Assembly: GCF_007625155.1 (NCBI RefSeq)
Contig: NZ_VMNK01000015.1
Span: 1 to 64,000, forward strand
DNA from: Denitromonas halophila
Lineage (GTDB): Bacteria; Pseudomonadota; Gammaproteobacteria; Burkholderiales; Rhodocyclaceae
Direction of reading: 5' to 3'
Length of the DNA: 64,000 nucleotides
Part shown: one piece after another, positions 57,601-64,000 of the stretch
How positions within the stretch are numbered: position 1 is the first letter of the stretch
Layout of the letters: each line of letters opens with the position of its first letter
The notes under the pieces: model-generated
Told to the model about the DNA's origin: nothing
What the model saw: only the letters and a program-made list of their open reading frames with translations
Databases searched by the model: none
Program-made: the position numbers and the translations under genes

Positions 57601-57805
57601 TACCGCGAAAGTCATAGCGGGTACAACCCAAAGCGTTGTGCCTTGTGGGTTAGCTCCAACAGGGCCGCGTTCGTGGGGTCGAAACTATTGGGCTCCTTGC
57701 TCTCAGTTGATGTTCTCCGTGCGGGGGCCGTTGAAAGCACTTCAATCGTTCAACCGTACATCCCTAATGACACCAAAAGTCGAATTGCACGGTGTTTCGA
57801 TCGGG

Positions 57806-58444
57806 CTAATCGCTAAGGCGTCCGGACGAGGCTGTCAGCAGCGCAGGATCGCACGGGCGAAGAATCTCCCTCATCTGCGCTTCGGTGGCTGCAGCCAGCC
57901 AGTCCTCGACCTGCCTACCATCCAGAATGACCGTCATGCGCTTTTCGTCGCCAGGCTTGTGAAACCGGCGCATCACAGGGTGATCGTCAGCGTTGACGGT
58001 CAGCATTGTGAACGACCATCCGGGCTGATCATCATCCCAGTTTTTTCGCTCCCACAGGCCGGCCAGCGCCATCGGCAAACCGTCGGCGCGTTGAATCCTC
58101 CACCAGACCGCTTTGCCGGTTTCATAGCACGGTTCATAGATGGCAGTGGCCGGGACGATGCAAAGCTGGCGCTTTTGCCAGGCGTTGCGAAATGACGGCT
58201 TCTCGGCAACGGTCTCAGAGCGCGCGTTGTATGTCCTCTTCGCGAAACTCTGCTCCTTCGCCCAAACGGGAAGGAGACCAAACGTGCCCAGGACTGCGGC
58301 GCGAGGCCCGTTGTTCGCGGGGCGGTAGACGAGCGGCGCGGCACTACCCGGGTAGGCGTCACCCTTCGGGATGACGTCATCAATAGGCGGTGCGTCAAAG
58401 AACGATAGTTCCTTGTTTCCGATAGGGCGATAGTTCGAGCACAT
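57806..58444 (-). CDS. SRAP-domain protein (YedK/HMCES family)
   Basis: The 212-residue protein starts Met-Cys; C2 is the conserved nucleophile that crosslinks to abasic sites in single-stranded DNA. Other family marks are YNARSETV, IPATAIYEP-type VPATAIYEP and HPVMRRFHKP...RMTVIL. It protects abasic sites and is SOS-associated in many genomes. It lies on the same strand after umuC, suggesting a shared DNA-damage role in the island. Confidence 0.9.
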   Translation of the reverse strand: MCSNYRPIGNKELSFFDAPPIDDVIPKGDAYPGSAAPLVYRPANNGPRAAVLGTFGLLPVWAKEQSFAKRTYNARSETVAEKPSFRNAWQKRQLCIVPATAIYEPCYETGKAVWWRIQRADGLPMALAGLWERKNWDDDQPGWSFTMLTVNADDHPVMRRFHKPGDEKRMTVILDGRQVEDWLAAATEAQMREILRPCDPALLTASSGRLSD

Positions 58445-58502
58445 TGACTAAGGATACCTTGGGCTCAGGCGGGCTGAGTTCCTAAGCGGAGCGTGGCTAG
58501 TT

Positions 58503-59792
58503 TTACCTCACGACAGGCAACTCGTCCCACCGGGTGGTGAAGCGTGGCGAGCGGTTTTCCGATCGCATGCTCCAGCGCTGCTGCGTGCCGCTAGCCCCGG
58601 TGCGCAACATGCCTCGCCCATAGAGGCGGTTGACTTGGTCCATCGCAGACATGACCGCCGCCGAGCGTGCGTGCTCCACCGGTGCGTCGAATAGGCTGCC
58701 CTGTTGGACGCCCTTGTCCGACAGCAGGGTGAGCATGATGCCGGTTTTTTTGTACCGGAAGCCTGGGCGGTAAATCGACCGCAGGCCATGAAGGGCAGCG
58801 GCCGTCAGTGCGAGCGTGTCGTCACTGGGGGCCACCAATGCCACCGTAGTCCCGGTGTTGTTCTGGGGTTCTTCGGGTCGGAAGCGATTGCACTGTACGA
58901 ATACGTGGACGGCTGCACACACCGAGCCTTGCTCGCGCAGCTTCTCCGCGGCTCGGTCGACGTAGGTAGCCACGGCTTCGCGCAGATCCTCCAGGGCCTC
59001 AACGCTGTGTCCGAAGCTTCGCGAGGACATGATTTGCTGTTTGGAGGGCGCGACTTGTTCAAGCTCCAGGCAGGCGATGCCGCGAAGTTCGCTACAAACT
59101 CGCTCCATGACGACGCCAAAGTGCGAACGCAGTGTTTTGGGTGAGGCATTGCGAAGATCGAGCACCGACTGAATACCCATCTCCTTGAGCCGTGGCGCAA
59201 GCCTTGGACCAACACCCCAAACTTCACCTGCGTCAATATCCGCCATATAGCCTAGGCGCTCTGGTCGGCTGAGAGCATGAAGGTCACAGACACCGTTGAA
59301 TTCAGCGCGCTTCTTCGCCATGTAATTGGCAAGCTTGGCCAGTGTTTTGGTTGGCGCCACGCCGACGCACACCGGCAAGCCGGTCCATTGCTTCACCCGG
59401 TGGCGGATTTGCTCGCCCATTGCCAACGCTCCGCCATAGAGATGGGCGACCGTCTCGATGCGCAAAAATGCCTCATCAATGCTGTAGATCTCAATTTCGG
59501 GCGAGAAGTCTCGCAGCACCAGCGCCACCCGATTGCTCATGTCGCCGTACAGCGTGTAGTTCGATGAGAAAGCGCGAATGTCGTGCTTTTCGGCCAGATC
59601 CTTCATCTTGAACCACGGCACACCCATCTTGACGCCAAGCGCTTTGACTTCATTGCTACGGGCCACTGCGCAGCCGTCGTTGTTCGACAGCACCACAATC
59701 GGCGTATGGGCTAGGGCAGGCTGAAAGACACGTTCGCACGAGACGTAGAAATTGTTCACGTCGACTAGTGCAAATTGGGGTGTGGCGTTCAT
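58503..59792 (-). CDS. umuC: DNA polymerase V catalytic subunit UmuC
   Basis: The 429-residue Y-family polymerase has D11 in [14 protein letters not shown] and D106/E107 in [11 protein letters not shown] as metal ligands. It performs error-prone translesion synthesis after activation by UmuD' and RecA. It follows umuD by 5 bp. Plasmid- and phage-borne UmuC copies (RumB/MucB-like) are common and this one probably belongs to the island. Confidence 0.94.
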   Translation of the reverse strand: MNATPQFALVDVNNFYVSCERVFQPALAHTPIVVLSNNDGCAVARSNEVKALGVKMGVPWFKMKDLAEKHDIRAFSSNYTLYGDMSNRVALVLRDFSPEIEIYSIDEAFLRIETVAHLYGGALAMGEQIRHRVKQWTGLPVCVGVAPTKTLAKLANYMAKKRAEFNGVCDLHALSRPERLGYMADIDAGEVWGVGPRLAPRLKEMGIQSVLDLRNASPKTLRSHFGVVMERVCSELRGIACLELEQVAPSKQQIMSSRSFGHSVEALEDLREAVATYVDRAAEKLREQGSVCAAVHVFVQCNRFRPEEPQNNTGTTVALVAPSDDTLALTAAALHGLRSIYRPGFRYKKTGIMLTLLSDKGVQQGSLFDAPVEHARSAAVMSAMDQVNRLYGRGMLRTGASGTQQRWSMRSENRSPRFTTRWDELPVVR

Positions 59793-59797
59793 ATTGC

Positions 59798-60289
59798 CTA
59801 CCGTTTAACCGGGTAGCGCCTGACCACGCCAACGACCACACCCCACACCTGAAGTTCGCGACCTTCTGCAAAGCAGATCGCCTTATAGCTCGGGTTTTCT
59901 GGTCGTAGCTCGACCTCGCCGTCGCGCATGAACAGGCGCTTGATTGTGTATTCGCTATCGACGACGGCCACCACGATGTCGTTGTGCTGTGGTGCCTGCG
60001 AGCGGTCGACGACGACTTTGTCACCATCTTCGATGCTGGCGCCCGTCATCGAGTCGCCTTTGACTGTGAACATGAAAGTGGCCGGCTTGTTGCGAACCAG
60101 GTAGTCGTTCAGGTCTAGACCATCCTCCACATAGTCGCTTGCAGGGGATGGAAAGCCAGCGCTTATCCGATGCGAGATTAGCCGCACTTCGCAGGCCGGC
60201 GTGTCGACGGGCATCTTGACGGGAGTCTGGGTGAGCGTTTGCATGGGGCGGTGCGTCGAAATGTGCAGGGTCGGTTGGGGAACGCTCAT
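59798..60289 (-). CDS. umuD: UmuD, LexA-like autoprotease
   Basis: The frame gives 163 residues, longer than typical UmuD; an in-frame start at 60214 would give 138 residues, the normal size. The catalytic serine is S80 in GDSMTGASI and the lysine K117 in EYTIKRLF (long-form numbering). A predicted self-cleavage site lies at A44-G45 ([11 protein letters not shown]). UmuD' activates UmuC after RecA-stimulated cleavage. I did not recognise a clear LexA box upstream. Confidence 0.92.
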   Translation of the reverse strand: MSVPQPTLHISTHRPMQTLTQTPVKMPVDTPACEVRLISHRISAGFPSPASDYVEDGLDLNDYLVRNKPATFMFTVKGDSMTGASIEDGDKVVVDRSQAPQHNDIVVAVVDSEYTIKRLFMRDGEVELRPENPSYKAICFAEGRELQVWGVVVGVVRRYPVKR

Positions 60290-60435
60290 TGTCTCACCAT
60301 GAGGTGGCGACGAGTACGCCGTGCGAAGGAGCGGTGGCGCTGGCAGCGAACGGTAAGCAGGAAGCGATAGAAACGGGAGCCATCCGGGGCTGTAGGCACT
60401 CGCTCTGCACGCGGGGTGCCTGCTCGTTGTAATAC

Positions 60436-61068
60436 TCAGTACCGCCGCAACTCGTCGACCAACATTTCGATCCTCTGGCGCACGATTCGAGCAGCGGTGT
60501 TGTCCTGCTTCAGTCGCAGGCGTTGTTCAAGCTCAGTGACGATCTGTTGAACGCGACGTGGGCGGATGCGTCCGCCTGATTTAGAAGCGTGAGTCCCGAG
60601 ACGCGAGGCCAGCCAGTCGACCAAGTCCCAGACCTGCTCATGGTTAAGCATGCCTACCATTTCCGGAAGACAGCGCCTCGCGTACGCGACTGCTTGGTCG
60701 TAGGTCATTCCCGATGACTCCAGCATTCCGCGCATGTTTTCTCCGTCATTGGCTGCAGCAGTAAACACTGTGCTGAAATCCGGGTGCAAGCATAGCTCCA
60801 TCGCAACCCCGGCTATCGAGATGAGCACGTCGCGTTCGTCAAGGAAGCCGACCCATACGCGGCCACCGTGCGAAGAAACCACAATCTCACCCACCGGTGC
60901 GTTCAGCGCTACCGCGACAAGGAGATGTGCCGCTTCGTGCAAACAAACCTCGGCCCGTCTGATGATCGAAGCATCCGAGGCGCTGGGATAGCGTGACGAG
61001 ATGGCGGCAAGTGTCGCGACGGCGGGCATATGGTCAAGGTACATAAGTGGAATGGTGGGGCTGGTCAT
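60436..61068 (-). CDS. Small M41-like (FtsH-type) zinc metallopeptidase
   Basis: The 210-residue protein has an HExxH-type motif (H44-E45-A-A-H48 in CLHEAAHLLVA) and the downstream FtsH-like blocks IAGVAMEL and AAANDGENM, with D108 a candidate third zinc ligand. It thus resembles the peptidase domain of FtsH without the AAA+ ATPase. Such stand-alone domains occur in phages and mobile elements; substrate is unknown. A 4-bp overlap (ATGA) couples it to the upstream small gene. Confidence 0.7.
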   Translation of the reverse strand: MTSPTIPLMYLDHMPAVATLAAISSRYPSASDASIIRRAEVCLHEAAHLLVAVALNAPVGEIVVSSHGGRVWVGFLDERDVLISIAGVAMELCLHPDFSTVFTAAANDGENMRGMLESSGMTYDQAVAYARRCLPEMVGMLNHEQVWDLVDWLASRLGTHASKSGGRIRPRRVQQIVTELEQRLRLKQDNTAARIVRQRIEMLVDELRRY

Positions 61069-61391
61069 GATTGATCCTGGCCCGAACGACCAGCGGCGTT
61101 AAGCACGCACGCGGCGAGCTGGTCGATAGACGGACGGCCCCTTGCGGGGCGAGGAACGCGGTGGCCGGGAAGTGCGTAATAGACCCGACGCACACGGCGG
61201 TTGTTGGTGCGTGACCACCGGGCGGCACGATGCCAGCCGAGGATGGCAAGCACGGCGGGGAGGGCGTAACGAGGCACGCCGGTAGCGCTGGTGATTTGAT
61301 GCGGGCGATACACCGTCGGGCCATCGGGCGGGAGCGCGGCACGCCATGAGGTGATACACGTCACGAAGCGGGCGAGGGTGGCCGGGTCCAT
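61065..61391 (-). CDS. Small basic phage-type protein, possible winged helix
   Basis: The 108-residue protein has a possible helix-turn-helix (PHQITSATGVPRYALPAVLAIL) followed by a basic wing (RWSRTNNRRVRRVYYALPGH). Length and charge fit a small regulatory or replication-associated DNA-binding protein. No family is recognised with certainty. It is encoded between the origin-like repeat region and the M41-like gene and overlaps the latter by 4 bp. Confidence 0.55.
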   Translation of the reverse strand: MDPATLARFVTCITSWRAALPPDGPTVYRPHQITSATGVPRYALPAVLAILGWHRAARWSRTNNRRVRRVYYALPGHRVPRPARGRPSIDQLAACVLNAAGRSGQDQS

Positions 61392-61469
61392 GTGTTACAC
61401 GGTTAGCGGCAGGGGGAAGCCGGCGAGGTGTCACAGGTGGCACAGGCTGTCACAGGATCGGGAAATGTT

Positions 61470-61684
61470 ACCTGTGCCAGCCAAACCCTTGCCAGCACTG
61501 GGATTGAGCCAAGTGGCACAGGTGGCACACCTTTTTCGGCGAATTCCGTACACACGCACGGGGGGTGTATATATTTCATATCGTGAAATAATCTTTTTTA
61601 TCTCTGATAAATTAGAAAAAAAGGTGTGCCACCTGTGCCAGAAGGCTAGAACCCGCACCAGTGCTGGGATTGGCTGGCACAGGT
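61470..61684. repeat. Origin-like inverted repeat with GGTGGCACA-type iterons
   Basis: The arms (61470-61536 and 61615-61684) share ACCTGTGCCAGCCAA, AGCACTGG and TGGCACAGGTGGCACACC-type blocks in opposite orientation. They flank an AT-rich core at 61566-61614. Additional short GGTGGCACA/TGTGCCACC copies occur outside the arms (about 61427-61455 and 61699-61730). The whole 345-bp gene-free region lies directly beside phage-type primase-helicase genes. Iterons plus AT-rich DNA next to rep genes fit a replication origin or a partition/transcription-control site; function is inferred. Confidence 0.6.
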
Positions 61685-61736
61685 AACACCTGAAAGTCCT
61701 GTGCCACACCTGTGCCACCTGTGCCACCCCCGTGCC

Positions 61737-63263
61737 TCAATCGGTGGGCCATGGCGCATGCTCCCCGCTCAGTGCGTAGCGTTCGAACTGTCGCCGTGCT
61801 TCGTCGAGTTCCGGAAGCACCCAGTAACGGTTTCGGCTCCCCGTCTCACGGTGCTGCGTCTCTCCCAGTTCCGGGAAGACGGCCCGCAGGTGCCGGCCAA
61901 CGGTTGCGGCGTCGGTGCGCTCATATCGGCCCAGCCCGTGGCTCTGTACGTACTGCTCAAAGGCCCCGGTCACATCCTCACGGCGTTGCTCGTGCTTCCA
62001 ATCGTTGTCGTGCTCAAGCACGGCCCCTGAGTAAAGCCGTTCGTAAAGCCAGCGGTCAAAGGCAGGCAATGACAGCAGTTTCTGATCTACAAGCCCCGAC
62101 GTGCTCGGCACCTGGCGCACGTTGAACGTGCTGGTGTCGTGGTGCATCAGGATATGCAGCAGCGCAGCCAGTCCGCCGTCTTCCGCTTGTTCGTGGAGCT
62201 TGTCGAAGTAGGCGTGTTTTTGCTTGCGGCAGTCCGATACATCGAGCACCAGATACCGCCGTTCGTCGATGCCGGCAGGTACAACCCAGTCTGAGTTTGA
62301 GGCCATCATGATTTTCAGCCTGTTGGGTGCGGTGTAGGCATCTACCCCCTTGCGTTCGATGGTCAGCGTCGGTTCAGTGACCAGCCCCTTGAGCACGTCC
62401 GCGCCTTGGCGATCGCCCGCAAAAAACGCCTCATCTGCGAACAGCATGCACACGCCGCGAAGATGTGCATTGAACGTACCGACCAGATGGCGCGAGTGAA
62501 GCACGTGCATCCCGTGCGGACCGAACAAGCGGCACATCCACCGGCCCACAGTCGATTTGCCCGTACCGCGCCCACCTCGCATCACGATGGCGACCTCAGC
62601 CGGTTTTGCCGGGTGCTGCACGCATCGAGCCATCCAGCCCAGCAGATACAGGAAGTGGTCGTGATTGCCTGCGCAAACCACGTTTCGGAGGTGCCACAAC
62701 AGCGGCGCGGCCTTCTTCGTTGAGCGGTCAGGCTCGATACCAAAGCCCCGCCACAGGTTATAGACCCCCTCCGGTGCCTCCATGCCGGGGAGCAGGGCAA
62801 TCCCGTTGGGGTACTGGCGTCGCTGCGGTGCACGCAGCCACACATCGGCAAGATTGGCCGACTTAGTGTTTCCGTTGGTGTCGGTCGTCGTGACCGTGCG
62901 GTTTGCGTGCAGGAGTCGGAATTCCGCCTGCGATAGCCCGATCAACTCGTGCAGCCCGGTTTCGGGGTTCGTGCCCTCGATGAAGATACACACGGTCCCG
63001 CCTTCGATAGACACGAAAAATTCGCGGTTCAGCGCCTCGATAGCGTCTTCAAGGGCTTCCCTTGTGCTGTCGGTCTGGATGGTGTCGAGCTGGGCGAGTG
63101 CGTCCGTTTTCGGAGGCGTGGCCTGCGCCTTCTTCGCATCGGGTGTGTGCAGTGGCACAACCTGTGCTGTTGCGGGGGCGGCGTCGGTTGCCTCGACGTG
63201 TTGCGTCCCTTGGCGGGCCTCCAACATGCGCTTGAAGTAATCCGTGGTGAGTTTCGCGGTCAT
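61737..63263 (-). CDS. Phage-type primase-helicase (DUF5906/D5-like)
   Basis: The 508-residue protein has a superfamily 3-like helicase domain with Walker A GGRGTGKST (residues 230-238) and Walker B MLFADEAF (about 274-281), plus a sensor-like MMASNSDWVVP segment. The domain layout matches DUF5906/D5 replication proteins of prophages and satellites. It overlaps the upstream replication gene by 4 bp and ends beside the origin-like repeats. It probably unwinds the element's origin. Confidence 0.82.
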   Translation of the reverse strand: MTAKLTTDYFKRMLEARQGTQHVEATDAAPATAQVVPLHTPDAKKAQATPPKTDALAQLDTIQTDSTREALEDAIEALNREFFVSIEGGTVCIFIEGTNPETGLHELIGLSQAEFRLLHANRTVTTTDTNGNTKSANLADVWLRAPQRRQYPNGIALLPGMEAPEGVYNLWRGFGIEPDRSTKKAAPLLWHLRNVVCAGNHDHFLYLLGWMARCVQHPAKPAEVAIVMRGGRGTGKSTVGRWMCRLFGPHGMHVLHSRHLVGTFNAHLRGVCMLFADEAFFAGDRQGADVLKGLVTEPTLTIERKGVDAYTAPNRLKIMMASNSDWVVPAGIDERRYLVLDVSDCRKQKHAYFDKLHEQAEDGGLAALLHILMHHDTSTFNVRQVPSTSGLVDQKLLSLPAFDRWLYERLYSGAVLEHDNDWKHEQRREDVTGAFEQYVQSHGLGRYERTDAATVGRHLRAVFPELGETQHRETGSRNRYWVLPELDEARRQFERYALSGEHAPWPTD

Positions 63264-64000
63264 TGTGAGTTACCCAATTCGGTACGCAGCGCCTTGAACG
63301 CTCGGGCGTGGTGTCGGGATACGTAGCGCGCTGCGTTAAGCCCTTTTCCATCAAGCGCCCCGTCTGTCGTGATCTGATCGCGCACCACATCCAGCGCAGC
63401 ATCACGCGCGGCAGCATAGAGCGCTCCCAGCAGGGCATCAGCGGGTGCCGTGGACGGCGACCAGCGCACCCACATTGCGGACGGGTCGAAACGGGTGTCA
63501 TCGTTTTGCGCGGTGGCCTGTGGCCCTGCGGCCTCGCTCCAAGCTGCAAACATCGCCTGCCCGTCGTCGTCACTGAGTACGCCGAGCGTCACAGCGGCTT
63601 TGATTGCGCCTAGCCCACGAATCCACGCCGCATATTCGGCAGCTGGGGTCATGGCCAGTGCTTCAGCAAGGCGCTTTGCCTGCTGGGTGTGCGGCACCAT
63701 GGGTGCGACGTAGGGCCGTTTGCGCTGCTGTTTAGGGAGCACAAGCCCCAGCCCCTGCACAAGATCATCCACGCTATACCGTCGGGTAGGCTCCCATTCG
63801 TGCATGACGCAGCGAAACGGCGGACTGTGCTTGGCGTTCCATCCTCGGGGCATGCGTGCATATCGCGCAGTAGGCCCACCAGCGCCCGGATCGCACAGCC
63901 CAGCGGCGATAACGGCCCGCATCACCCGCCCGGCCAGACCCGCATCAGCGATAGGGGGTGAAATTATGTACCCCCACTGTGCGTTACCGGGTGAAGTCTC
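63260..64000 (-). CDS. Replication/primase-like protein, 5' end outside the window
   Basis: The frame is open to the right edge, giving at least 246 residues of a longer protein; the upstream in-frame sequence continues without a stop. The segment near the edge (TARYARMPRGWNAKH, PPFRCVMHEWEPTRRYSVDD) resembles the linker behind primase domains of phage replication proteins. The remainder is helical with no clear catalytic motif. It is coupled to the downstream primase-helicase by an ATGA overlap. Confidence 0.65.
   Translation of the reverse strand, partial: ETSPGNAQWGYIISPPIADAGLAGRVMRAVIAAGLCDPGAGGPTARYARMPRGWNAKHSPPFRCVMHEWEPTRRYSVDDLVQGLGLVLPKQQRKRPYVAPMVPHTQQAKRLAEALAMTPAAEYAAWIRGLGAIKAAVTLGVLSDDDGQAMFAAWSEAAGPQATAQNDDTRFDPSAMWVRWSPSTAPADALLGALYAAARDAALDVVRDQITTDGALDGKGLNAARYVSRHHARAFKALRTELGNSQ

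Noticed and set aside
61351-61727. Short frames on both strands inside the origin-like repeats
   Set aside because: They mirror one another because the DNA is an inverted repeat, and they lack ribosome sites and domains.
61392-61736. CRISPR array in the GGTGGCACA repeats
   Set aside because: Repeats are short, occur in both orientations and overlap, without regular spacers. There are no cas genes in the window.

Overview
The window reads as chromosome of a high-GC betaproteobacterium, most likely Rhodocyclales (Azoarcus/Thauera/Zoogloeaceae-like), with one end of a mobile island at the right. The assignment rests on the gene order gyrA-serC-pheA-hisC-tyrA-aroA/cmk-rpsA-ihfB-lapA-lapB, on thrS-infC-rpmI-rplT-pheS-pheT-ihfA-merR, and on a betaproteobacterial-type tmRNA whose tag reads ANDKRFALAA. 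No organism name can be proved from the sequence alone.

Region 1 (1-8767) is an ectoine/5-hydroxyectoine uptake and breakdown locus. A leftward operon carries the two membrane subunits of a TRAP transporter, then eutA, eutB, the MocR/GntR regulator enuR, eutC and doeA (cut by the left edge). The transporter's binding protein is transcribed divergently and ends at a strong terminator. A 158-bp MITE-like repeat sits between eutA and the TRAP permease gene. A shared 15-bp motif lies near eutC and in the divergent promoter region.

Region 2 (8837-20100) is accessory metabolism, mostly leftward. It holds a translationally coupled trio (unknown membrane-anchored protein, GT4 glycosyltransferase, GH57-like protein lacking the usual nucleophile), an MFS_3 exporter, and a TAXI-type TRAP transporter linked to a split AtuA/DUF1446 protein, with a divergent LysR regulator.

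Region 3 (20237-24271, leftward) has ssrA (tmRNA), a HAD phosphatase and ubiG as a coupled pair, an OmpA-family protein and an MTA/SAH deaminase.

Region 4 (24486-43865, rightward) is a long housekeeping run. It covers DNA gyrase A; serine and aromatic amino acid synthesis, with an AroA-Cmk fusion; ribosomal protein S1 and IHF-beta; LapA/LapB for LPS control; UDP-glucose dehydrogenase and heptose kinase; CysM; the YdbH-YnbE-YdbL envelope lipid-transport set; a PolB-type exonuclease; and a GlsB-like membrane protein.

Region 5 (43872-51641) starts with tRNA-Val and a possible leader-peptide/terminator attenuator in front of thrS. It continues with infC (apparently with an ATC start), rpmI, rplT, pheS, pheT, ihfA and a MerR-type regulator, and ends with tRNA-Pro(GGG).

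Region 6 (from tRNA-Pro to the right edge) looks like an integrated element or prophage-derived island. It contains a zinc-ribbon membrane protein, an HNH endonuclease with an EVE/PUA-like N-terminus, an exported thermonuclease, a complete His-Xaa-Ser (Hxs) radical-SAM peptide-modification system (hxsA-hxsD-hxsB-hxsC), an SRAP protein, umuD-umuC, an M41-like small metallopeptidase, a small DNA-binding-like protein, an iteron-rich inverted-repeat region resembling a replication origin, and phage-type replication genes running off the right edge. No integrase gene is visible. The Hxs cassette is the most unusual system in the window: a signal-peptide-bearing precursor ending in seven H-x-S triplets, its own promoter, an internal terminator, and two dedicated radical SAM enzymes.
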